Shown piece by piece: positions 8,416 to 14,698 of a DNA stretch of 59,644 bases (position 1 is its first letter; the number at the start of each line of letters is the position of its first letter). The translations under genes were made by a program, and so were the position numbers. Under the pieces are notes generated by a model that was given only the letters and a program-made list of their open reading frames with translations, did not search any database and was not told the origin of the DNA. Location: contig NZ_JAEMED010000008.1 of the NCBI RefSeq assembly GCF_016458205.1, forward strand, positions 1-59,644, in the 5' to 3' direction. This DNA is from Streptococcus sp. 121 (GTDB taxonomy: Bacteria; Bacillota; Bacilli; Lactobacillales; Streptococcaceae).

Positions 8416-9494
8416 TCTGAACGACCTCCTTGATCCAGTAGTGTGAAGAATTCATCCAGCAAATAGATAAAATCATGAGGACCCGGAGAACCTTCTGGTG
8501 AAAACTGAACCGATAAGACTGGTCGTCGACGATGGCGATATCCGATCACATATTTTTGATCTAAGGTCACATGTGTCGCGAAGAGCTGCTTGGGAAAATT
8601 CTCTCTTTTAATAGGATACTGATGATGGTAGTCCGCAATCAACACTTGATTTGTAAGAGATTCATACAGAGCATGCCTGCCCGTAATTCCATGAGCCAAT
8701 TCTTCAAGCTCTGCTTGGTTGGCTAATGAGAGGAGCAGGTGACCTAAACCAACAGCTAGAATCGGATATTGGTCCTGAAGGGTTCTCAATGTAGCCAATA
8801 ATTCATTCGTAGCCAAATAACGGGGGTCACCTGGTCCACTGGAAAGAACAATCGCATCTGGTTGGTAGTTGTGAATTCTATCCAATGGGGTATCAAATGG
8901 TAGGACAATGATGTTACTATCACGTTTGGAAAACTCCCGAAGTAGGGCATGTTTAACCCCAAAATCTAAGAGAATAATGTTTTTCCCTACACCTGGTACG
9001 GGAAAGGGGGCCCGAGTTGAAGCTTGTCTAGCATCATCTTTGGGAAGAACAGTCGCAACCAGCTGGTCCAATAGATGATGCAGGCTATCACCTTCATCTG
9101 CAATGGTAGCTTTTAAAGGACCTTCCTTCTGCAAAATTCGAGCCAAAGCCCGGGTATCAATTCCCTGAATTCCGGTAATTCCCTTTCCTTTAAGATAGGC
9201 ATCTAAATCTTGTTTTTGTTTCCAAAAAGAGCTCTTGTGTCGATAATCCGATACAATCACAGCCCGGCAGGAAGGTTGGAGGGATTCATCTAACTCCCGA
9301 TAAAAGCCTGAATTACCCACTCGTGGATAAGTGAAAGCTAAAAGCTGACCACTATAGGTTTGATTCGAAATAATTTCCTGATGGCCACTTGTATGATTAG
9401 ACAGAACAATTCTGCCGGTGACATCCTGTTCAGCCCCTAAAGGCTGCCCTTCAAAGACTTGACCATTTTCTAAAATCAATAATCTTTTCGTCAT
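8412..9494 (-). CDS. CarA-like pseudoenzyme (carbamoyl-phosphate synthase small chain without catalytic Cys/His)
   Basis: 360 residues, the normal CarA length. The N-terminal CPSase small-chain domain is recognisable (GQVFEGQPLGAEQDVTG, HQEIISNQTYSGQ, FTYPRVGNSG, GIDTRALARILQ). The class I amidotransferase half keeps SSGPGDP (219-225), but the nucleophile elbow is AVGLGHLLLS, with Gly249 in place of Cys. The catalytic His is Ser332 in SVQFSPEGSPGPHD, and the substrate loop around HGITGRHALY differs. Glutaminase activity is therefore not expected. Start set at ATG 9494 (AGGAGGT 5 bases upstream; a GTG directly before it is in frame). It overlaps the carB-like gene by ATGA and lies in the pyrR operon. 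A diverged paralogue is the likeliest origin; whether a functional carAB exists elsewhere cannot be seen. Confidence 0.85.
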   Translation of the reverse strand: MTKRLLILENGQVFEGQPLGAEQDVTGRIVLSNHTSGHQEIISNQTYSGQLLAFTYPRVGNSGFYRELDESLQPSCRAVIVSDYRHKSSFWKQKQDLDAYLKGKGITGIQGIDTRALARILQKEGPLKATIADEGDSLHHLLDQLVATVLPKDDARQASTRAPFPVPGVGKNIILLDFGVKHALLREFSKRDSNIIVLPFDTPLDRIHNYQPDAIVLSSGPGDPRYLATNELLATLRTLQDQYPILAVGLGHLLLSLANQAELEELAHGITGRHALYESLTNQVLIADYHHQYPIKRENFPKQLFATHVTLDQKYVIGYRHRRRPVLSVQFSPEGSPGPHDFIYLLDEFFTLLDQGGRSE

Positions 9495-9529
9495 CACTTA
9501 CCTCCTCCCATTTAATTCATTCGTAGTTT

Positions 9530-10342
9530 TTATTTAAAATTAGCAAAACGCATGGTCAACCAGCGAGCTAAATTTGGAAAAAAGCGATGTCCCCAATATG
9601 CTAAGCGCATGGTAAACGGCATATTTACCTCTCTTGGCATGGATCCAGTTTTTAAAACCAAATTCGCTAATTTCTGAGCCACCTGATCGACATCCATTGC
9701 AAAGCGATCTACATTTTGAATGTAGTCCTGCATCGTTGAACTATGATCAAAAAAGGGTGTCCGAACAGGTCCGGGATTCACAACCGTTACTGCGATTCCA
9801 GAAGACTCTAATTCCATCTCCAATGCTGCAGCATAGGTATTTATTGCACTCTTACTAGCAGCATAGACTGAAGACTGAGGAGTTGGTAATTTACCGGACA
9901 TGGAGGCCACAATGAGAATCTTACCATTGCCCTGCTTTACCATCTGTTGACCAGCAGCTTGGGACAAGACTATCCCTGCTAGGGTATTCAGTTGAAACTG
10001 ATTCACTACTTCTTCCAGATTTATGTCTAAAGCTGGTTTGAAATCTCCTGCGCCCGCAACCTGCAAAACCACATCTAAGCGCCCCAATCGATTCAATACC
10101 GCTTCAACCATTGCTGGGATCAATTCCAATTTGGTCAAATCTAAAGGATAAACCATAACATCCGCAGAACTGTGAGCACTTAATTCTTCAGCAAGCGTTT
10201 CTAATTTTTGCTGGTTCCTAGCAACTAAAACCAAGGAAAAATTGGATTGCTGGGCTAATTTTCTAGCAGTAGCCTCCCCAATTCCACTCGAAGCACCTGT
10301 AATCAAGACAACTGTTTTTGAAAGCTGGGACACCTTACTCAC
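9530..10342 (-). CDS. Short-chain dehydrogenase/reductase (classical SDR)
   Basis: 270 residues with the NAD(P)-binding TGASSGIG (15-22) and the catalytic Ser (VASMSG, about 145) and YAASK (about 158-162). The usual NNAG strand-4 motif is VAGAG. The C-terminus carries a hydrophobic/basic segment ([18 protein letters not shown]), which may contact the membrane. Substrate unknown. The start overlaps the end of pyrR by 8 bases and the carA-like gene follows 35 bases after its stop, so it belongs to the PyrR-controlled transcript. In the related pneumococcal operon this position is held by pyrB, which is absent here. No direct pyrimidine role can be claimed from sequence. Confidence 0.85.
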   Translation of the reverse strand: MSKVSQLSKTVVLITGASSGIGEATARKLAQQSNFSLVLVARNQQKLETLAEELSAHSSADVMVYPLDLTKLELIPAMVEAVLNRLGRLDVVLQVAGAGDFKPALDINLEEVVNQFQLNTLAGIVLSQAAGQQMVKQGNGKILIVASMSGKLPTPQSSVYAASKSAINTYAAALEMELESSGIAVTVVNPGPVRTPFFDHSSTMQDYIQNVDRFAMDVDQVAQKLANLVLKTGSMPREVNMPFTMRLAYWGHRFFPNLARWLTMRFANFK

Positions 10343-10856
10343 CTTCGCTCAACAAGACACAGTCTTGTCCATCTAGCTCTGTTAATTGAACAGAAATCTT
10401 TTCTTTGGAACTGGTTGGAATATTTTTGCCAACATAGTCCGGTCGAATCGGAAGTTCACGATGTCCGCGGTCCACTAAAACAGCTAATGAAACTTTGTTT
10501 GGCCGACCACGACTAATGAGGGCATCGATAGCCGCTCGAATGGTCCGCCCTGTGTACAGAACATCATCCACTAAAATAATATTCCGTTTATCAACATCAA
10601 ATGGAATATGAGAGGTGTCTTCTCCTCCCTTTTGATCATCTCGAAAAGGATTGGTATCCAGTTCACCTAGAGGAATTTGAATCCCTTCCAACTGTTCCAA
10701 GCGTTCTTGAATCCGCTTAGCCAAATAAACGCCTCTGCGTTTGATGCCTACCAAGGCAACTTGGTCTAAATCCTTATTGCGTTCCATAATTTCATAGATG
10801 ATTCGTGTGATCGCACGTTTTAGCGTCACATCATCGACCACTTCCTTGACCCGCAT
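10335..10856 (-). CDS. pyrR: Bifunctional pyr operon attenuator / uracil phosphoribosyltransferase PyrR
   Basis: RNA-binding attenuation regulator that, with UMP bound, stabilises a leader structure leading to termination of pyr transcripts; also has weak UPRTase activity. 173 residues, typical. The PRPP loop [17 protein letters not shown] (about 94-110) and the N-terminal IIYEIMERN / [10 protein letters not shown] segments identify it. It is the first gene behind its own binding loop and terminator (10885-10973). Downstream genes are an SDR and the CarA/CarB-like pair in place of pyrB-carA-carB. Confidence 0.97.
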   Translation of the reverse strand: MRVKEVVDDVTLKRAITRIIYEIMERNKDLDQVALVGIKRRGVYLAKRIQERLEQLEGIQIPLGELDTNPFRDDQKGGEDTSHIPFDVDKRNIILVDDVLYTGRTIRAAIDALISRGRPNKVSLAVLVDRGHRELPIRPDYVGKNIPTSSKEKISVQLTELDGQDCVLLSEGE

Positions 10857-10884
10857 ATCTCCATTCTCCTTTTTTTCTAAAACT

Positions 10885-10973
10885 AAAAACCTCCTTATTC
10901 AAGGAGGTTCTACAAAATAAACTGCACCCAGTTTCTTCCATTCGACTCTCCTTGCCTGCCTCACAGGACAGAA
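10885..10973 (-). promoter_or_regulatory. PyrR-responsive attenuator leader
   Basis: Read on the minus strand, the leader contains GTCCTGTGAGGC (10969-10958), a close match to the PyrR anti-antiterminator loop consensus, flanked by CTG/CAG pairing. About 48 bases further on is a 9-bp terminator stem AACCTCCTT / AAGGAGGTT (10909-10888) followed by TTTTTAGTTTT. The ribosome binding site and pyrR ATG follow. The expected behaviour is termination when UMP is plentiful and read-through into pyrR, the SDR and the CarA/B-like genes when it is scarce. Confidence 0.88.
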
Positions 10974-10996
10974 TTAAAGGAAATTTTTCTTAAACT

Positions 10997-11025
10997 AGAG
11001 TAGCATCTTTTAATCCTTTTTGCAA
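10997..11025 (-). promoter_or_regulatory. Promoter of the pyrR operon
   Basis: Minus strand TTGCAA (11025-11020), 17 bases, TACTCT (11002-10997), just upstream of the PyrR-binding loop. Confidence 0.6.
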
Positions 11026-11029
11026 GAAG

Positions 11030-11665
11030 TTAGCCAATCTTGCCGGATTTTTGCCAAATTTTATTTTTAAAAGCAAATAAGAGATAACCTACGAGGAGGT
11101 AGGCTACAAAAATAATCGCTGCATACTGAAGCACATAGGTCCAGCCATACTCCGTAACATCCAAAAAGAAATAAGCAAACGGACTATGATCAGCGCCAGG
11201 AATCGGCCATTTCAAGATCAAACCATTCAGTAAGGCAAAAGCTAGATAGAAAATTGGAAACGAGGTCCAAATCCAAGGATCCACCAAGCGATATTGGCGA
11301 GCTCGATCCCAAACCAAGGTATCCACAACAAATGCTAGGGGAACCAGATAGTGAACCAAGAGATTTTTAAGAGTATAGAAATCCTCTGGGTCAACCGATG
11401 GTGATAAAAGTACATGGTAAACCACAAAAGTGATTAAAATAGCCATGGTCACACCAGCTTTAACCCGGTAAAATTCTTGTGTCCGACTATTACGCCAAGT
11501 CCAAAGTGTATAATACAGAAAGACCCAAACTAGGATATTGGACAGAACTGTATAGTAAAGCAACATGCCCCAGCCATCTTCAAAGAGTTCCAGACTAATT
11601 CCAATTGATGAAAGAATTAATAAGAGCAATCGATAACCAAGGATGAATTTTGTTCGAGCAGCCAT
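11030..11665 (-). CDS. Pr6Pr-family integral membrane protein
   Basis: 211 residues with about six hydrophobic helices (FILGYRLLLLILSSIGISLEL, LYYTVLSNILVWVFLYYTL, AILITFVVYHVLLS, LVHYLVPLAFVVDTLVW, IFYLAFALLNGLI, YAAIIFVAYLLVGYLLFAF). The pattern NILVW and HY(L)VPL(A)…D with acidic/His residues at membrane edges fits the Pr6Pr / FAR-17a-like family of uncharacterised bacterial proteins. The TAATG junction with the upstream yjdM-like gene (1-base overlap) implies co-transcription. No function can be assigned. Confidence 0.75.
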   Translation of the reverse strand: MAARTKFILGYRLLLLILSSIGISLELFEDGWGMLLYYTVLSNILVWVFLYYTLWTWRNSRTQEFYRVKAGVTMAILITFVVYHVLLSPSVDPEDFYTLKNLLVHYLVPLAFVVDTLVWDRARQYRLVDPWIWTSFPIFYLAFALLNGLILKWPIPGADHSPFAYFFLDVTEYGWTYVLQYAAIIFVAYLLVGYLLFAFKNKIWQKSGKIG

Positions 11666-11997
11666 TAAACTTTTTTCACAAACTCAGATTTCAACTTCAT
11701 AGCGCCAAAACCATCAATTTTACAGTCAATATTGTGGTCGCCCTCAACCAAGCGAATATTCTTAACCTTGGTTCCTTGTTTTAAATCTTTCGGAGCCCCT
11801 TTAACTTTTAAGTCTTTGATTAGCGTTACGGTATCACCATCAGCCAACTTCACTCCGTTAGCATCAAGAGCAACAATTCCTTCCTCTACTTCAGCGTTTG
11901 GATCCCATTCGTAAGCACATTCAGGACAGACCAACAGAATGCCATCTTCGTAGACATATTCGGAGTTACATTTTGGACAATTTGGTAGAGTGTTCAT
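11665..11997 (-). CDS. YjdM/PhnA-family zinc-ribbon protein
   Basis: 110 residues. The N-terminal zinc ribbon has C7, C10, C24 and C27 (CPKC…CPEC). The C-terminal PhnA/YjdM domain includes [23 protein letters not shown]. The family was named from an E. coli gene near phosphonate genes, but does not itself act in phosphonate degradation; its role is unknown. Overlaps the downstream Pr6Pr gene by one base. Confidence 0.88.
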   Translation of the reverse strand: MNTLPNCPKCNSEYVYEDGILLVCPECAYEWDPNAEVEEGIVALDANGVKLADGDTVTLIKDLKVKGAPKDLKQGTKVKNIRLVEGDHNIDCKIDGFGAMKLKSEFVKKV

Positions 11998-12117
11998 TCT
12001 CTTCCTCCATCTTTCATTTTTCTACTTAAAACATTATAGCAGTAGACACTTAATTGGTCAAAATTTTCTAAGTTGTTCGGTTTTCTATTCTTTCTACAAT
12101 TAGAATTTTACTAAGCA

Positions 12118-12126
12118 TGATATACT
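12118..12126 (+). promoter_or_regulatory. Extended -10 promoter for the MBL-fold hydrolase
   Basis: TGATATACT: a TG dinucleotide one base before TATACT (12121-12126). No convincing -35. It lies 19 bases upstream of the chosen ATG. Confidence 0.5.
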
Positions 12127-12145
12127 TATAGTGAAAGGAGTTCCT

Positions 12146-12778
12146 ATGCCAATTCATCAATCCTTTAATCCACTTGCTGGAGAAAACACCTATTATCTAG
12201 AATCGGAAACTGCGCTTATTTTGGTAGACCCTGGAAATGACTTGGAAACCATTCACGCCAAATTAAAGGCCATCGACAAATCTCTCATCGCCATCTTTCT
12301 CACCCACACTCATTATGATCACATTTTTTCATTAGAGACAATTCGGGAGGCTTATGACCGACCACCAGTTTATGTTTCCCCTCTCGAAGCTGACTGGTTA
12401 ATGGACCCTATCAAAAATTTGTCCGGTTTAGCCCGTCACCAAGACCTTCCAGATATTGTTTGCCGACCGGCTGAATGTTACTTCGAAACCGGACAGCTAC
12501 TCGACTTGGAAGACTTTTCTTTTAAAATCCTAGCAACTCCTGGACATTCAGTTGGTGGAGTTTCCCTGGTATGGGAAGCGGAAAATGCTGTTTTGACTGG
12601 AGACTGTCTCTTTAAGGAGACCGTGGGACGTTGGGATCTCCCTACTGGGAATCAGCAGATCCTGCTGAGCTCCATTCGGGAGCGACTCTTTTCACTTCCC
12701 GACCACTACCAGGTCTTTCCAGGTCATGGGGATAATACTACCATCGGTCATGAAAAAAACTACAATCCTTTTTTCTAA
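12146..12778 (+). CDS. Metallo-beta-lactamase-fold hydrolase (glyoxalase II-like)
   Basis: 210 residues. The binuclear zinc motif THTHYDHI gives H54, H56, D58 and H59. Later ligands sit in TPGHSVGG, TGDCLF and PGHG. The size and motif set match the small glyoxalase-II-like group common in streptococci, probably acting on thioesters; the exact substrate is unknown. Start at ATG 12146, since AAAGGAG is 5 bases upstream; a GTG at 12131 overlaps that site. Transcribed alone or with the XRE gene 75 bases downstream, which has its own promoter. Confidence 0.9.
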   Translation: MPIHQSFNPLAGENTYYLESETALILVDPGNDLETIHAKLKAIDKSLIAIFLTHTHYDHIFSLETIREAYDRPPVYVSPLEADWLMDPIKNLSGLARHQDLPDIVCRPAECYFETGQLLDLEDFSFKILATPGHSVGGVSLVWEAENAVLTGDCLFKETVGRWDLPTGNQQILLSSIRERLFSLPDHYQVFPGHGDNTTIGHEKNYNPFF

Positions 12779-12794
12779 ATTATCCTAGTTTTCA

Positions 12795-12823
12795 TTGTTT
12801 TTACTTTTAAATTTTGATATAGT
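12795..12823 (+). promoter_or_regulatory. Promoter for the XRE regulator
   Basis: TTGTTT (12795-12800), 17 bases, TATAGT (12818-12823) with TG one base upstream of the -10. Confidence 0.6.
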
Positions 12824-12853
12824 AAGGGCAATTACATATGAAGGAGCCGGTCA

Positions 12854-13135
12854 ATGTTTGATAGTAAAAAATTAAAAAAACGTCGCTTAGAATTGAACCT
12901 TCGCCAAGAAGATATCTATCAAATCCTGGCAATTCCTCGTTCTTTGTATGCCCAATGGGAATCGGGAGCACAAATCCCAACCTACCAACAAGTTTTACAG
13001 TTGTCAAAGATTTTATCAGTTGAAGATACCTATCTGATTGATCCCAAAGATATTTTTAACATCTATCTTAAACTCTCCAAGAAAAACAAAAAAAAGGTAG
13101 ACGAATTCGCCTACCATCTCTATAAACAGCAATAA
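12854..13135 (+). CDS. Small XRE-family helix-turn-helix regulator
   Basis: 93 residues. The N-terminal two-thirds is an HTH_3 domain: KLKKRRLELNLRQEDIYQIL, then SLYAQWESGAQIPTYQQVLQLSKIL, with the recognition helix near residues 27-37. The remainder is a Lys-rich helix (LKLSKKNKKKVDEFAYHLY) that could dimerise. AAGGAG precedes ATG. It is chromosomal and solitary, with a strong terminator just after it and an IS630 element next door. Targets are unknown. Confidence 0.88.
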   Translation: MFDSKKLKKRRLELNLRQEDIYQILAIPRSLYAQWESGAQIPTYQQVLQLSKILSVEDTYLIDPKDIFNIYLKLSKKNKKKVDEFAYHLYKQQ

Positions 13136-13164
13136 CAGCCAGTCCGTTTGGGCTGGCTGTTATT
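13131..13164 (+). terminator. Terminator after the XRE regulator
   Basis: 15-bp stem AATAACAGCCAGTCC / GGGCTGGCTGTTATT with one mismatch-type T-G pair and a GTTT loop. The T-run is weak, so it acts by stem strength. It overlaps the stop codon. Confidence 0.8.
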
Positions 13165-13165
13165 G

Positions 13166-13177
13166 TATACTCTTTTA
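13166..13177 (+). repeat. Possible left remnant of a type A repeat
   Basis: TATACTCTTTTA equals the first 12 bases of the type A repeat at 14283. It directly precedes the IS630 left end. Its missing counterpart may be the actaaaagactata at 14673-14686. Confidence 0.4.
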
Positions 13178-13186
13178 TACTTATAC

Positions 13187-13744
13187 TCAGTTAAGTTCAA
13201 AATCTGAAACCAACCATTGTCTTCGGACAATGGTTTTTAAATCTTCCCAATGTAAACCTCTAATGACTGTTTCTAATTGATCGATGACCGCTTCAAGTGA
13301 AGAAAATACCTTATTCTTAAAGCCTCGTTTCCGAATTTCTGCCCAAACCTGTTCAATTGGATTCATTTCTGGTGTATATGGCGGAATGAATTCAAAGCCT
13401 ATATTGCTAGGGATAACTAATTCCTGAGATTTATGCCATACTGCATTATCCATAATTAATAAGATGTAGTCATCTGGATACTGTTCAGAAAGCTGCTTCA
13501 GGAATTCGTTCATCCAAGCTGAATTACAGCCACCAGCTATTATGAAGAAAGATTCCCCAGTAAAAGCATCGACAGCTCCATAACAATAACGATATTCTCG
13601 AATATGGTGGCTTCCTACTATAGGACGGTGTCCTTTGGGAGCCCAAGCTTTCCCAAGTTTACTAATACGCCCAAAACCAGCCTCATCTTGATACATCACA
13701 CGAACTTTGTTGTAGCGTCTACTGTGTTTAAAGCGCTTTCTCAA
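13187..13744 (-). CDS. IS630-family transposase, catalytic (DDE) part
   Basis: 185 residues carrying the DDE triad: first Asp in MYQDEAGFG (about residue 20), second Asp in LLIMDNAVWHK, and the Glu in PPYTPEMNPIEQVWAEIRKR. It lacks a good start of its own (TTG, no ribosome site). In its frame the upstream codons read KIKSKFRKLRKRF and join the end of the HTH frame at an A-rich slippery stretch, so a fused product by +1 (or -2) frameshift is likely. Its stop lies in the left terminal repeat. Confidence 0.88.
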   Translation of the reverse strand: MRKRFKHSRRYNKVRVMYQDEAGFGRISKLGKAWAPKGHRPIVGSHHIREYRYCYGAVDAFTGESFFIIAGGCNSAWMNEFLKQLSEQYPDDYILLIMDNAVWHKSQELVIPSNIGFEFIPPYTPEMNPIEQVWAEIRKRGFKNKVFSSLEAVIDQLETVIRGLHWEDLKTIVRRQWLVSDFELN

Positions 13745-13754
13745 CTTCCGGAAT

Positions 13755-14234
13755 TTAGATTTTATTTTTAGACGCCTTAATAGTTTGGGCGTCTGCCTTT
13801 TTTGGGTGTTCTGGACGGGGAGTTATTTTTCGCCATCCGTGACGTTTTAAAAGATCGTAGAAAGCTACTTTTGATGTGCTTTTGTTAATTTTCTTTTGAT
13901 AGGCTTGGTGTAAATGAGTAGCAGTAACAATCTCTCCAGCCTGAGCTGATTCCAATTCGTTCTCTAGAAATTCAGCCTCCTCTTCAAAGGATAGATAGGC
14001 GTTACGTCGACCTCCACGGCCATCTTTTGTTAGAGCGGACAAGCCATCTGATTCATATTTAGTTACCAAACGCCAAACCGTATCATGAGATAGATTAAGT
14101 AGTTGTTTAATTTCTGAGTAGGTTTTATCCTGGCTTCTAAAATATACGGCTTGGATACGTTTATGAAAAGAAGCTAGTGATTTATCTTTTAGGGCTGTTT
14201 CTAATTCTTTAATGTGTTCTGGTGTAAAAATCAT
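13755..14234 (-). CDS. IS630-family transposase, DNA-binding part
   Basis: 159 residues with an N-terminal helix-turn-helix (TYSEIKQLLNLSHDTVWRLVTKYE, about 38-61) and the GRGGRRNAYL motif typical of IS630 transposases, then a winged-helix-like region (VAFYDLLKRHGWRK). It ends …KASKNKI at AAAAATAAAATC TAA, where the catalytic frame takes over. Either a programmed frameshift or a point deletion separates the two parts; two-frame IS630 elements are common in streptococci. Confidence 0.85.
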   Translation of the reverse strand: MIFTPEHIKELETALKDKSLASFHKRIQAVYFRSQDKTYSEIKQLLNLSHDTVWRLVTKYESDGLSALTKDGRGGRRNAYLSFEEEAEFLENELESAQAGEIVTATHLHQAYQKKINKSTSKVAFYDLLKRHGWRKITPRPEHPKKADAQTIKASKNKI

Positions 14235-14282
14235 AATACTATTATATTTCAGATTTTGAAACTAATCAAGTATTATCCTCAT

Positions 14283-14388
14283 TATACTCTTTTAGTTTAT
14301 CTTTTATTACTGTGTTAGCTCGTCTTGCTGTACTTTAGTACTGCCTGCGACTCGCTGCCTTGTACTAAAATCAAACTAAAAGACTATA
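14283..14388 (+). repeat. Type A small repeat (RUP-like MITE), copy 1, 106 bp
   Basis: Starts TATACTCTTTTAGTTTA and ends AAACTAAAAGACTATA, with an interior CTTTTATTACTGTGTTAGCT, CGTCTTGCTGTAC, TACTGCC and CTTGTACT. It matches copy 3 at 57915-58020 almost base for base. The 106-bp size, TA-ended inverted repeats and nearby IS630 are reminiscent of pneumococcal RUP elements. Confidence 0.85.
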
Positions 14389-14389
14389 A

Positions 14390-14549
14390 TACTCATTACA
14401 TTTCAAAATCTGAATGTGTTAATCTTCTTCGCCGAACAATAGTTCAGCCTTCATCGGATTGATGGCAAGCGATGCTTGCTTCATTACCTATAAATTTTAA
14501 TCCAATTCCTGGATTAAAATTCGTGTCAGATTTCGAACCGTTTCGAGTA
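14390..14549 (+). repeat. Type B small repeat, copy 2 (160 bp)
   Basis: Starts TACTCATTACATTTCAAAAT and carries AATCTTCTTCGCCGAAC, GTTCAGCC and TCATCGGATTG, then an interior with hairpins (GGCAAGCGATGCTTGC; TTTTAATCCA / TGGATTAAAA), ending TTTCGAGTA. Confidence 0.75.
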
Positions 14550-14646
14550 TAAATTTCAAATTCTGACGTTGTCAAGCCTCTTCGGTGAACTTTAGTTCTA
14601 CCATCATCGGCTTTTCGAGTTATCTCTTTGAAATTTTTCGAGTATT
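14547..14646 (+). repeat. Type B-related repeat, copy 3 (diverged, adjoining copy 2)
   Basis: Begins GTATAAATTTCAAATTCTGACG and shows the same block order (CCTCTTCGGTGAAC, AGTTCT, TCATCGGCTTTTCGAG), followed by TTTTTCGAGTA. Boundaries are approximate. Confidence 0.55.
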
Positions 14647-14698
14647 CCGATTTTGAAGTTGGTTAAGTATTAACTAAAAGACTATATCTCCTAAAAAA

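Larger units (their letters stand above)
13184..14272 (-). mobile_element. IS630-family insertion sequence (about 1.09 kb)
   Basis: Bounded by imperfect 27-bp terminal inverted repeats: 13184-13210 (TACTCAGTTAAGTTCAAAAT…) and 14272-14246 read in reverse (TACTTGATTAGTTTCAAAAT…), about 22 of 27 identical. Each end carries TA, the target duplicated by IS630/Tc1-type transposases. Two overlapping-by-design transposase frames fill it. Both ends look intact, so it could still be mobile if the frameshift is programmed. Confidence 0.88.
14235..14698. other. Repeat-filled intergenic region downstream of pepV
   Basis: No gene. It contains, in order, the IS630 right end (to 14272), a full type A repeat (14283-14388), a type B repeat (14390-14549), a second adjoining type B relative (about 14547-14646), an IS630-end-like sequence (about 14646-14670) and a 14-base type A tail (14673-14686). 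Confidence 0.75.

Noticed and set aside
8412..9494. Ordinary functional carA
   Set aside because: Catalytic Cys and His are both substituted, although length and overall similarity are normal.
13131..13164. IS630 terminal repeat extending into the XRE terminator
   Set aside because: The long palindrome belongs to the XRE gene's own terminator and shares no sequence with the IS ends.
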